A stretch of 64,000 nt of DNA from Onchocerca lupi (lineage: Eukaryota > Nematoda > Chromadorea > Rhabditida > Onchocercidae), in contig JAOVVO010000394.1 of the NCBI GenBank assembly GCA_028564675.1, positions 1-64,000 of the forward strand. Reading direction: 5' to 3'. Made by a program: the position numbers and the translations under genes. Within the stretch, counting starts at the first letter, position 1, and the number at the start of each line of letters is the position of its first letter. This document shows, one piece after another, positions 1 through 13,216 of the stretch. The notes under the pieces were generated by a model. It did no database searches and was not told the DNA's origin. It was given only the letters and a program-made list of their open reading frames with translations.

Positions 1-72
<72 letters not shown>
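1..72. repeat. Poly(A) tract of 72 nt at window edge
   Basis: Uninterrupted A from base 1 to 72. On the coding strand of the myosin gene this is intronic poly(T) downstream of the exon ending at 210. Its true length is unknown because the window cuts it. Confidence 0.95.
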
Positions 73-73
<1 letters not shown>

Positions 74-209
74 GTCTCAATATTAAAGGAATGAACCAAA
101 TGCATGTCTTCTATTTTGTTTTGTGATGGAAATCTAATTCCATTTCTTCTCTTTGATTGTGAAATTAAAAAAGAAAAAAAAAATGGATATTATAAAATAT
201 AGAAGACAC

Positions 210-3200
210 CTTCAGTTCTTTCAATTCTTCGTCTTTCTTCTTCTGTATTTCAAGTGAAATGGCCGTTTTATCTGCTGCTTCCAAATATTCTGTTCTCAGT
301 GTTTCCAAATCATCATTGAGATCACGACGAATTTTTTCCGCTTTTTCACGTAGCACTTTTTCATTATCAAGATCTTCCTTCAACTCCTCTAGCGCTGACT
401 CCAAATCCCGAATCTGCTTTTGCAAAATTACATTGTTAGCACTATCTTCATCTGACCTGTAAACGTTCCAAACATTGGTTTCAGAAATGATGCTTCAAAT
501 GTTACCGTTCCCACTCCGCATTCGTAGTGCTATCGATGTTTTGGAAATACTAATATTTTCTTGTGAAAAAATTTAGCAGTGAATAAATTCTCCGAAGCGA
601 CAAAATCTTCAAGGTCAAATTTAAAAAAGAAAAATAACTTCGTCAAAAGCGTCGTCAATTCTTCTTCGCGTTTGCTCAGCAATGAATTTAATTCTTCTAG
701 TTTGTTCCGTTTCTCCTCAAGCAATTCTTTTTGCTCTTCCAATTCTATTTCGAGTTTTCGTTTGAGACGTTCAACTTCTGTCCTCATCTTCAAAGATTTC
801 GTTTAGATAAGTATGAATATTATACATTATATCTTAAATAAAATGAATATCAGTCCCATACACATTATACCTTAAATAAACTATATTTGAAAACAAAGAA
901 ATCTATATCAAATTCACCTGCTTTTCCTTCTTTAATTCTTGTTCCTGCTCTTGTAGTTGCATCTCAATCCGAGAACGTTGTTTTCCAACATGTTTTGCCC
1001 TTTCTTCTTCTTCTAACAGATGATTCGCTAGCTGCGCTGCTCGTTCTTCAATGTTTTTCTTTTCTTTAACTAACTAGAAAAGCAAAATACTTATGACTTA
1101 AACGGTAGAATACGATGTAAAAGTGAAGCTTTGTAAATTATGAAACATATATTCAAAGAGCTAACAATGCTACCGTAAAGTTCATTTCTTTTATTCGACC
1201 TATAGTTGGACTGTCAGTTTTCAGCAACAGAATTAAATTCGAAAAATCTGAACAGTATCTCCTTATCCACCTGTACAACGGACGAACCTTTTCGTAAGAA
1301 TCAGCTAGCTCAGCATGTTTTTCTTCCAATTTTTTCCACCGCTGATCCACGTTTACTTTATCAAGCATAAGCTTCTGGCGTGCCTGCTCTTCTTCCTCGA
1401 GCTGTTCTTCTAAATCCCGAACAGTTTCCTGAAAGAATACAAATCAATGTGCTGAAGTCATATTTCAGTATTTTGGGTAATTATATGTACACAATACGAA
1501 AAGGAGCTTACCTGTAATTTCTTCTTCTCTTCCGCTAATTTTTCAACTTGTTCTTCGCCTTCATCTAATTTGGAATTCAGTTCAGTCAGCATATCCTCTA
1601 GTTCCACTTTTTTCGATGATAATCTTTCACGCATTTCTTCGACTTCTGCTCGTTCTTCGCTTTCCTAAAATGTTTTAGAGAATTAATCTAACAATTGATA
1701 TATTGATGACCCTTCATTTCATTTTCTTTCTGCAAATACAAGTCACATCATGGATTTTAATAATAGATCCAGTTGATTTACATTTTTGTTTTTTTTAAAT
1801 TCTAGTAAAATATTCACCTGTTGTAGCTGTTCTTGAAGAACGTTCCTCTCTTCACTGAGTTGTTTGAGGCGTTTTTCAATATCACCATATTCGATTTCTT
1901 TTTTACTGAGCTTATCTTTCACTACTTTAAGTTCTTCGTCTTTGAGAGCAATGGCAGCTTCCTGGTTCGTAACTTGTAAGAGTGGTTTAACCTAGAATAC
2001 TGACTGTCGTTCATATTTTAGAAAATAAAATTTCGATGAATATAGCGTTTAAAACAAAAATGACAAAACAACTTATTACTGATTCAATAACATTGATGAC
2101 CAGCTAGATGATCCGGAATTCCGGAATCACTAGAAAAATTCTCATAAATTAGGAAAATAAAGTAAAAAAGAAGTCACTATAAATTGTTAACCTTGGTAAA
2201 TAATCGCCACCACTGCCAGTTTCGCAGTTTGAGCCATGCCAAGCCGTTTCTTTGTAATACCCGTATTGCATTCGATTGCTGCATACGCTTCTGGTACAAG
2301 CGTCTTGCAAGAAAAGCACGGCATTGTGCTTGAAAGGATACGATTAAATCAGTGAGTTTCAGATCACGTTCCTCTTCCAGATGTGCTAAAACACCGGTTC
2401 GGAAGAATATTTTCGATTGACCGATACGATACAGATTGTTTTCCATTTCCAAGCCATCAATCATTTTTCTATAAAAATTTAAAGATTACATTTTGGTAGC
2501 AGTATACTTCAATTATAAAGAAAATTAATGTAATAAATCACCAAAATCGAACATCCATTAGACAGAAAATCAACATATTGTTCAAAACTCATCTAATTAT
2601 TCCTCAGGTAGATATGAAAGCTCTTTTGCTTAGAATTCATAGTTCGGTCCATAATTAATAATATGAATTTTTAAAAAATGAATTAAATGAACCGATTAGT
2701 CCAGAATTAAGGTTCGACGATTAAAGAATTCTAACCCACTCAGATTTTGCATCCTGATGGCCAATTATGTTAAAGGAATAACTGCTTGTTGGGAAAATGA
2801 CCGAAAACATTATATGAAGGTTCTTTCAATTTTTTATAAAAATAAAGTTAAGAATTTTGCATAATTCATGCTTTGAAGGAAAGATTCATTACTACAGTAA
2901 TCAGCCGCTAAGTGTCCAGTAACATTTTAAATCTATGATACCTCACGGCTTCCTTGCCATCCATAAATCCTTTCGGTATAATATTTGGTGTAAGTATTTC
3001 ATACCGATGCCGGAACTCTTGGAAGAGTACGCGATTTGGAAAACCTTGTCGGCAAATACGTATGCCTTCTAAGACACCATTACAGCGCAGTTGTTCCAAA
3101 ACCAGTAATGAGGATATTTTACCAGCCTTAAATGTCAAGATTAAATATATGATTGCTGTAATATTTAAAGCTTGCGAATATACAGATGACTTCATTTTTG

Positions 3201-6200
3201 TTCCGAGTTTCGATTCAAATGACTGCTAAAACAAAAATGAAATATTCTTAAAGAAACCTCAGGTAATATTGATATCGGAATATCATCCACAACATGAAAT
3301 TTAATGATAATTAAACAACTAACTTTCTTCTCATGATTCGGTATGATGCATCGTACAAAGTGAGGATTCGTGTTGCGCAATGTGGTCATCAAACGGGTTA
3401 ACTGCTCTTTATGCATTTGACTCACGGTACGGAACATCCCCTTCTTAGTTCGTACGCCAAACGCTGTTTCACTATATTCTGAGGCACAAATGCCCGCAAA
3501 TTCAGCTTTAAAAGAAATGTCATTAATGAGAAAATAAATAAGAAGATGTGCAATGTCTAGTAATGTTGTCTAAGACACAGCTAGAGGTAAAAATAAAATC
3601 AACTTACCGTCTTTCCAAATGCTGACAACAAATGGGTCGGACGAATTCTGGAACAATGCTACCACATTCTCATTGAGAGGATCCATATTCTTCATGAGCC
3701 ACTGATCAGCCAAGTAATCCACCCGACCAGCATAATGTATTACGGCAAAATCAGATTTTGCACGCATTTCCGGAATAACAAATTTCGGATGTTTTGAATG
3801 ATTAACAAACAATTTTTCGACCAAAGATTTGTCAGTTGCCTTCGGAAATAAACATTGCTCGTCTAGAAGGGCCAGAATACCCATCGGCTAAAACATTGTA
3901 CAGAGTCACTTCATATATGACATGGAAATTGAGCCAATTCAATATTGATTATAAATATTGAATGGATATTTAAAAGATGTTTGCAATATATCAATAACAG
4001 AAACAAAGAACTGAACTGAAATGAATCATATAAGCAAATTAAAAAAGTTATTACAAAAATTACTTTTTCAATGAGATCAATAGTGGGCTGTAAGTCAAGT
4101 CCAAAATCGATAAATTTCCAATCAATGCCTTCACGTTGATATTCTTCTTGCTCAAGGATAAACATTGTGTTATTGAATAATTGCTGCAGCTTTTCGTTTG
4201 TATAATTGATGCATAGCTGTTCAAACGAATTCAGTTCGAAAATTTCAAACCTGAAAATTTTTACATTCTACAGAATACAATATCTTACAACAATGATTCT
4301 GATGATGATTAAAGCTTAAAGGTAGATTAAATATAAAACCATTTGGGAATTATTAGACGCAGTAGCTATTGCATAATAAAATACCTGTGTCTAATAAACA
4401 TCAGTTATTGCAAATCATAAAAAAATAATTCACAGAACATACCCAGCGATATCTAATATACCTATAAATGAAGCACCCTGTCGACGAGTTCGATCTAGGG
4501 ATTTGTTTAAACGGCCAACCAACCACCGAAACATTTTTTCATAACAAGCCTATAAAAGTAATTTCGGATACTCATAATTTTAATCTAACAATTCTTAGAG
4601 GTATTATCTTATATTAGTTAAAAACCACCATCAGAGCTGAAATTTTGACCACAGAGTGAAATAAAATGGAATGATTTGATGAAAAGCGTCAAAAACTATG
4701 TAGTAGAAGTTCATGTACGGTCTATATAATATTATATTGGAAGAAGCATTGCATTATAACCTTTATGAATATTTCTAGAATCGACACATAATATTAGTAG
4801 AACTCAAACCTTGCTTATAGCTTCCACGGCAAATTCCGCTTGTTCCTTATTTTGTGCTTTGTGCACAAATTCCCGACCAACTTTTATGCGAGGGCGCAGA
4901 AAAGCTTTTGTGAAATCAACCAATGGTAAGCCCAATAAATGGCATAATTTTTGTGAAACTAAAGATAAAATAACATATTGTAGTTACAATCGAAAAAAAA
5001 AAAGGACGCAATATTTAAAAAGAAATTCTAATGGACTTTAATATATTTTGACCTCGATCATCTGGCAATATAGCTTGGTCCGACTTTTTTTCCTGGAAAA
5101 ACTCCATATTTCCAAAAAGTAAGACGGCAGATACTAGTCGTAACACAGCTGAAACATTTTTGTTAACAAGCAATGAAAAAAAAATATTTTTGCACAACAT
5201 GGTTCCATTCTGACTAATTTTACATAACGGCGATCACAGCAAAACTAGATGAACTTTTCTAAAAAGTATCTTACATGTAATTTCCTCTTCTTGAAAACCC
5301 ATAATTTTCATCGAGCGGACAGTATTATGAAATTCGTTGGCATCATCAACATTAGGTAAATTTATGTAACCGTTATTTAGGAAACGATATTTGTCAACAT
5401 CTTCCAAAAGGAAATTTCCTGAAACTTGTGGTCACTTAGCATAATCATAATTTTACAAGGCTTCAAAACTCTGAATTAATTTCAAATTAAAAAAAAAAGG
5501 TTTGAAGTTGATGAATATTATAAAAAAAATACCCTTTTCAGCTGCAGAAGTACCACGTAAGAACTGATAAAAAATATGGAATGATCGTTCATCGCCTGCT
5601 TGACGTAATGTGCGGGACTTTTCAAGTAAATAAAACTCAATATTTGCGCCGGAAATATATCCAGACATGTCAAAATTAATTCTGATAAATTTTCCCTAAA
5701 AAAAGCAGTTACGAGCAACCATTAAAGTATTGCGCCATATGTTACTCCAAAATTAAAAATAAAGAATAATTCGTTTTCTATCTATCACATCAAAGAAAGT
5801 CTCCACAAATGAATCCGGAAATGTCATCAAAATATTTTCTATCTACTACATCAAAGAAAGTCTCCAGAAATGAATCCGGAAATGTCATTAAAATACGGAC
5901 ATAATAACAGCTGAGGCATGCAGAAGCAAGCATAGCATGCGTCCTAGAAACTTCAAATAAACCTAGAAGACAATTTAGCAATAACTAGTTAAATTTAAAT
6001 AAATTTAGACGATCTAAAGTATTAATTACTCGATCAGCGACTAGATTTCCGAAAGTTGAAAGTGTGTAAAGTCAATTGGTGTCATCGTTCGGAAACTTAC
6101 TAGATGGAACAATTCAATCACTAAATAATCTTTTCCTTTTCCTAATGACGACGATTCCGGGTTTTTACGAATTAAAAAGAGAAAAAGAAAGAAAAAACAT

Positions 6201-9200
6201 AAGACTTACAAATCTTGATGAATTGTCATTCTTCACAGTTTTGCTATTACCGAATGCTTCAAGAATTGGGTTAGCTTGCAAAAGTTGTTGTTCCAATTCA
6301 CCCTGAAAAATAACTGTTCGAAATGTTTCGTTTATTTCGTCTAAAAATTTGCATTTCTATTGTATTTTCTGTTGTGAACATTACATACTACAAGCGTGCT
6401 TATGACAAGAAAATTCTCTGTCAAATAATTTTACGGCAATTTTTTTCCCTCGACCAATGATAGGAAATGATGAAATTGATGCTAGCGTTGACCCCAAGAG
6501 GAAAAATTTGAGCAAAGTTTTACTCATTGGAGGGCTAAGAAAATTTTGCGAAATTACATCAGGAATATACGAATTATTAAGCAAATTCCTGGGATATTGC
6601 TATAAAATAAGTGGAAACAGAGAAAATTGTCGGAATTAGTGGATTAAACATGCTTTTTATTTCAAGGCTGTCAGCATCATGCTCTTAATAATAAATCCAA
6701 CATATAAACGTAAAAAAAATGATACTGATATGGATACTGACATTGTTAAAAAAGTATTTCAAGCCTTCTTCGCTCGTACTAAAACCCTGCTAAATCGTTA
6801 ACAGTTTCTTTCTTTTTAAATTATCTTTTTCTTCCAGTTTATAATTAGTGCTATTTCCAAGTGCAAATATAACCTACTGTATCGAGCGCTATTAACTAAA
6901 CCCATTTGTAAAACTTACAAAAAACAGTAATATCTGAACCCTACTATTATGGAATAAGCAAAATTTTTACAAGACAATCAAAAAATCACAGAATGAAGAA
7001 AAAAAGCAAAAATTAAAATGATGTGTTGTTAGTAAGCAATACCATTAAAAAAAAAAAGACAAATCAAACGATGAAAGTGACTATAAACACTGAACAATAA
7101 AACTAGCAAAACAAGTGAAAAAAGATAAATTAAATAGTAAGACTGGAAATGAAATTATGTATCCAAAAAATTTTGTAAGCAATAAAACAGAGATCTTTTA
7201 AATCTAAACAAATATACGATGACGGATGACATGTGACATCCACAGACAAAAAATTAGAAACATATATAAGCAAATTAAAGTGTTGCGAGAAACTTACGAT
7301 AACATTTTCCAAATCCTGTTTTTGCTGTAATGAGAACAAAAAGTTTTTTTGTTACAACTTCTCACATTTAATTTGAAAACGATTCGATATATTATGGAAT
7401 CAAAGCGGACATTAATCATAAATGAGAACAGCAGTTCGAAAATCCTTAATAATCATCAAATCACCGAACTTTAATCGGTCATTCAATGCAGCATATTCTC
7501 CAACATTAATGCTACCGAATGCCCAATATAACCATAAATGGATATCTTGAAAAAAGCTTATTACGATAACTGTCAAATCATTCCATGTCATTCATCCGCT
7601 AACAAGCTTCTAACCTATCATAAAATAATGAAATGATACCTTTGATGGGGAATTAGTTTTGCCCTGTCTCGTTGCACCAGCCACATATGCTAAATATTGG
7701 ATGACTTTCTTTGTATTTTCCGTTTTACCCGCACCAGATTCACCACTGGAAAAAAAGAGCAGTAGAAGCGGCAAATGAAATTACTGTAGTACAGGAAACC
7801 AGAGAACTGAAGAACGAAACAATTTAAATTTCAAGGAAAACGAATCATTTGTAGAATGGAAAAACTTACGTGCAGAGAATAGACTGGTCTTCTCGCTCTG
7901 AAAGAAGAAAATTATAATAATAATAATTCAATTTTCTCACGACATTAATTTCATTTTTTTAAAGAAATGACAAAAAATGTCTGCCTACGATGAGAAGTTT
8001 GCAATCGATCAGTAACAGAAATTATAACGGTCAGATTTATACAAGTTCAAGATTTCATAGATTATAATCTACAATTTACGAATTCTCGGACTTGCATGAA
8101 TCATAAAACCAATGGAACACTAATTTTAAACTTACATTAACAGCCCTCTTAAAGATAAATTATTAAATAGACTAATATTTCCCCAACATTCTTGATACCG
8201 ATGACACTAGTAGCAGTAACAAAAGATTTGGTTATGTTGTAGTAGATGAGCGATCACTGATAAGCGACATGCCTGTCGATATTTTCGTTCGTAAACTACT
8301 TTCGAGAATAAATGATAAGATTATAGATGACCTTGAAGCATTGACCGATAAGCAGTATCTGCGATTGCAAATATGTGGGGTGGCATTTCATGTCGTTTTT
8401 TTCCTTTAAATGCTTCGATCAATGTCTCCGAGTAGATTGGTAGCTTCTTGTACGGATTAACAACCACGCAAAATAAGCCAGAATAGGTCTAAAACATAAA
8501 TAAACATCGCATTTAATATCTAACTTGTCGACAAAGAAAAGAGATCCCCACTTATACCAAGATTATGATAACCTGGACATTCTGTAAAATGCGTTTTCTA
8601 CGTCGCGGCTTAACTGGATGACGAGTGCGACCGAGCGCCATTCATCCAAAGTTAGAAATTAACGCTTCCAGCCATTCTAGTCACTTAAATTAAACCATAA
8701 GTTGGTTAGGCTGTTAGTGCTTTTTGGATTCTTCTTTTCTCTCACACAATAAGAATCATATAATAAAAAATGTAAATTTACATAAATAAGAGATGAGAAG
8801 TAGCGTTCTCGAAGATTGTGCAAGACTGAAGCTTCATTGAGACATGTTAATTCAGCCATATCTTCTACTTTATCGAATTTCGGTGGATTCATTTTTTGCA
8901 AATCATCTTTGCTCAATGTCAATCGCTGTAAAAAGGAAAAGAATTTCAATAATAATATTATTTCAAATTCAGCACTAGAATGACATAATATCATGCACAA
9001 ATATCAATCGGGATAAACGGAATAACATTCCTGCGGAAACCTTCTGAACATTATGGAACGATTTAAACGCTCGTAGAATCAAAATTTGATTTATCAGATT
9101 TCAAACCCCAGTCCAAAATATATTATGGGTCCAATAAACATCATACTAATACTTAATCATATTTAAATCAATAACGGTATACTAATTAGGCAGATAATAT

Positions 9201-9857
9201 CTGATATATATATTTCCAGAAAAGTACCTTTCCATTATCAACAAGCTCAACAACGGCATCATCCCCGCGATCTTCTTTGATACTTCCACTAACAAAACCT
9301 TCCGTTTCGTGTGGAACCCATACTAATCTTTTTTTTGCCCATTCTGCTTGAAGTGCTGGATCAGCCACAATACCCTTTTGCACCTGAACAATTAATTTCG
9401 ATTATTTTTCGAATTTCTATAATAGTCCTTAGTTAATATGTAATCGAATAAACGGATCAACAGTCATATGATCCGAATATATAGATAAAATGATGCTCTA
9501 TCGACAGTAATTAAAAACTGAAATTGAAAAAATCGATATTTGCAGATTTTATGCTAGCTACTTAATTCATAATTAATTATCTATAACTAAATCCATGTTA
9601 GCGACTAAATATTCTAATGAATCAAAAACTCAACATATTAATTGTTGCTTTTCCTATTTCTTCTTTATTTGTTCAGATTTCTTCTTTTTTCATATTTTAG
9701 CTTTTGTTCCTAAGTCTCATTTATTGGATATTTCTCAAAATTTTTTTCATATCACTTAGATAATTTACATTTCTAATTTGCTAGAAGAAATACTGGATTT
9801 GACAAATGTTTTCATTAGGACCTGCAGATAAGAGATCTCCGACGTCGTGCTAGCCAT
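210..9857 (-). CDS. Non-muscle myosin II heavy chain, 5' part (24 exons, truncated by window edge)
   Basis: Actin-based ATPase heavy chain for cytokinesis and cortical contractility. Exons on the minus strand, 5' to 3': 9857-9822, 9383-9228, 8925-8782, 8488-8332, 7897-7870, 7745-7640, 7324-7298, 6302-6210, 5695-5533, 5418-5275, 5148-5053, 4958-4810, 4549-4443, 4250-4064, 3887-3608, 3505-3324, 3126-2942, 2468-2192, 1991-1818, 1664-1512, 1428-1288, 1073-918, 787-639, 456-210. Phases agree throughout; they sum to 1,179 codons. Seen: SH3-like N-terminus (WVPHETEGFVSGSI), NPYKKLPIY, P-loop GESGAGKT, switch I NDNSSRFGKF, switch II DIAGFE, relay/actin-binding region with NPHFVRCIIPNHEKK, an IQ-like stretch (QCRAFLARRLYQKR) in the 2468-2192 exon, then heptad-rich rod. 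DRTRRQGASFIGILDIAGFEIFE-type sequence places it with non-muscle/smooth rather than sarcomeric class II myosins. nmy-1 versus nmy-2 orthology cannot be settled here. The first ATG (9857) gives a 12-codon exon that joins in phase. Acceptor of the 787-639 exon is the weakest call. The remaining rod lies beyond base 1. Confidence 0.93.
5774..5895. repeat. 61-bp tandem duplication in a myosin intron
   Basis: Two copies (5774-5834 and 5835-5895) of a 61-bp unit starting TTTTCTATCTA and containing GAATCCGGAAATGTCAT, differing at about four positions. They lie in the intron between the 6302-6210 and 5695-5533 exons. Confidence 0.85.
7298..7324 (-). other. 27-nt microexon in myosin loop 1
   Basis: Nine codons (QKQDLENVI) lie between an acceptor ending at 7325 and a GTAAG donor at 7297. 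Both flanking exons meet it in phase 0, so inclusion or skipping keeps the frame. It sits between the P-loop exon (7745-7640) and the exon starting GELEQQLLQ, that is in loop 1 over the nucleotide pocket, where vertebrate non-muscle myosins II carry alternatively spliced inserts. Alternative use here is inference. Confidence 0.75.
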
Positions 9858-10274
9858 TGGACCATTCGTTCCTTGCTTCTGGCTTGATCGAATGGCTCTG
9901 ATCTGGAATTCGATATTTCAGCATGCATTGGAGAACCAATCCCACATAAATTCGTCATTTAGTCATGTACATCTACATCATATATCCTTAACAATTACAT
10001 AGATGTACGTCTTTTGCCATTATTTCCAGCTAATTATAAATCAAGAAAAGACTTTAAGAAAAAAGAGAAGACAAAAAAAAATAGATGAAAATTAAAACAA
10101 ATATATATATACATACACAACACATATAAAGAAACACTCGGTATTTCTTGTTTGTTCTGTCGTTTTTGTTACATTGGTCATAATGACACATTCCAATTGA
10201 TAATTTGCAACATAATGATAAAAAAAAAAAAAAAGAAAAAGAAAGAACACCTTCAATTTGTAGAAATTTCAGCA

Positions 10275-10440
10275 AATGTAGTAGTGCATTTTGATGAAAA
10301 CCAGTGGGCCGCTTATCCCTAACACTTCAGGGCCGCGAAAAATAGAAACACAAGGAAGAGCGCCGTCGTAACCGTCGCCCGACAGACATAACACATCCGG
10401 GGAAGAGGGCATTGGCGGAGAAGGGGTCGATTCCTGATTT
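10275..10440 (-). promoter_or_regulatory. GC-richer island, candidate myosin promoter or 5' UTR
   Basis: A locally GC- and CpG-richer stretch (GGGCCGC, GCGCCGTCGTAACCGTCGCCCG, ATTGGCGGAG at 10411) sits about 0.4-0.6 kb upstream of the myosin ATG at 9857 in otherwise AT-rich DNA. ATTGGCGG reads CCGCCAAT on the minus strand, a CCAAT-type element. Its role as core promoter is inference from position and composition; it could also contain a non-coding first exon. Confidence 0.4.
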
Positions 10441-11784
10441 CAGTGCCGATGTGAGGCATATTATTCACATTCTTACATTATGTTGCCAACAAATAGCCCT
10501 AAACGACCTACCCAATTCTTCACTTCAGATCGTCCTTTCCTGTGTCCATATAAGGAAAGATAACCTTTGCTTGATTATTAACCCAGCAATTATCAGGGGA
10601 GCAATATTTATTACACTGATATGTGTCTGATAAATAAATTGCCAAAATATTCGAATAGCACTTTTTTGCTATTTAAAGATAGTGCAATATGTAAACGGTA
10701 TAAGCAGTATATACAGGAAAAGGAAAAATGAATAGATTTAATTAGCAACAATTAAGATATAATAGCCAAAGAAATACTTATCTTGTTTAACAAATAATAG
10801 AAATATAATAACTTATCAATTTGTAGTTCATTCCATAACCAAAGAAGTGTAGATCTACAATTTTAAGATGATTTGTATAGCATTTAAGCTATCCTAAATG
10901 CGGCTAGATATTCAAATGATACTTGTTCGAGAGATATGAATAATGCGTAGTACATAGAAATGATGTATTTTTACAAGAAACAAGAAGCACAGACAACCTT
11001 TAATTCAATTTGAAATTGTCAAGACAAAATTCTCAAACCGACAACATGAGAACGATGAAATGCTATGGAATTTCTTCGTTCTTATGCTACAGTTTTAAAT
11101 GTCTCATTGTCTTAGAAATTAAAACTGAACTGATATGCTTTTGGGAATTCCATTGCTTTAGCAATTTTTTTGTTTCAAGACTCATCACCTAGCACTTTTT
11201 GCAAATATATGGCGAGATGGGGAAAGATAGTTAAACACGAACATCATTTGGTTCAAAAAACTGAAGTTAAATTTAAATTTTTTATTCCTGACACATTCAC
11301 TTTCTGACTAAATAAGTCAAATTTTGAATAGAAAAAAAATTGGGAAATTCTTCATCATTGAATAAATATCTTAAAACATCATAAATTATATACTAAATAT
11401 TCATATACTGTTGCCTTTCTAAATATCAATAAATCAAATTCCACTTATTCTATGCGAACTGACTTAATTACTTTTTGTTGATTGCAAGTTGAAATAATCC
11501 AAATTCGATAACATCACTGTTCGACAAGTTAATCAAACTTGAAAATGACAACTTCTGGCGATATCCAGAAATATATTTCGTTCCTTATATTTCTTTTTTT
11601 TTTTTTCAATTTTGTAAGATTAGTTTTAAAAAAAAATTGAAAAATGATAAAACAGTTGAAGTGGAATAGTTTATCCATTTTAATGTAACTTCATTACTTT
11701 TTCAGTCTCTTTTTTTCTTTTTTTGTCCGCTTCCAACTTTTAGCATCATTTACAAAATAAGACAGATATCGGAGGGAAAATCTT

Positions 11785-11817
<33 letters not shown>

Positions 11818-13080
11818 CGAAAAAAAAAACGTAGAAGAGAGGTTGAGGAAAGGGAAAAAGAGAAAGAAATGATGATTTTGATTGATGACTGCGAAAAATG
11901 AATTGAAATGGTTTTTTTGGAATGATCGGACAGGGTGAATAGGTGAGGAAAGAAGCGGGGACAAATTCAAAAAAACATTTCCATTAGTATATTTTTAATT
12001 GGAGAAAAAAAGGAATGAAAATTTAATTAGTATCTAGGAAGGTTTAAGATTTAAAATCTGTCAATGTATCGAAAAAAAAAAGGAAAGATAACAGTTGATA
12101 TCATTTCAAACTGATAAAACACTTGACAACTCCTCTTTTTCTCTGATCATAATATCCAGTTAAACATATCTTTCATTATTATACATAAGATATTTGTATT
12201 GTGTAAATCATGAAATTAAAAACGTAATATTCTACGTTCATAAAGTATTTCTTTTAGATTTTTAACAATAATAATGTGCAAATTTCTCAGGGTCAAAAGT
12301 TATTAATATGGAAAATTTTTGTCAAAACAAAAATTAGCATTGGGTTGCATTCAGAAATAAGCAAAAGATTTATTCGACCATAATTTGTCAATTCACTGCT
12401 TTGTAGATTACTAAACACTGTCATAAAAAAAATGTCGACAGATCAACAATAAGCTTTCGGCAAAGTTTCTGTTAAGCAAAGGATTCCAATGCAGTGCATC
12501 AGAAGAATTATCATCCGAGAATAGAACCTAGATTAAGTATATGACATCTATACGACTTTTTATTTCTCTTTCTTGATCTCTCTCGTCAAATTTTGGAACA
12601 GATATGCATGGATAAATGAAGTGGTCAGCTAGCCTGAGATGGGAAGTATATCGATAAAGGATATCATAGAGTATTGATTTCACAGCTAAATGTCAAACAA
12701 ATAATTTACTCAAAAATGGAAAGCTATTCCTTCCATTTCTTTCTGGAAAATAGTGTTGCAGATGAAAAAGACGAATTTCAAGGCCGAGAATTAATAATGC
12801 AAAAGTTCATTCAAATACTGCGTTACGGTAGGAAGTGATGAGAAATCGGTGGGAGTTCCGGAGATTTTGTGACCAAAACTGGATTACTCAACTATTTGAC
12901 ATGGCAAAATTTTAATTTGCATTGATGACATTAATGGTGTATAGAGATGTATATCATCTGAACACTTTAAAGAATACACGCCGGATGTTATTGGAATGCG
13001 CACGCTAGACAAGATGATTAAAGGAGTATGCGGAAAATATGAGCGGATGCATACCGAATTCGGCTGAACGTAAGTATTCG

Positions 13081-13216
13081 TTTTATGCAACTTGAAGGAA
13101 CTTTGTAAATATTCATTATAAACGTAAGATTAATAGCGAGTTAGATTTAAAATTCACAATGTTAAGCGGAAAACGGAAAACTGAATATTTATAAAGTTCC
13201 TTCAAGTTGCATAAAA
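13081..13216. repeat. Inverted repeat, 35-bp arms, 66-bp spacer
   Basis: Left arm 13081-13115 begins TTTTATGCAACTTGAAGG. Right arm 13182-13216 is its reverse complement with a single mismatch. The transcript could fold into a 35-bp stem. Possible MITE terminal repeats or a hairpin RNA; no coding content inside. Confidence 0.85.
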
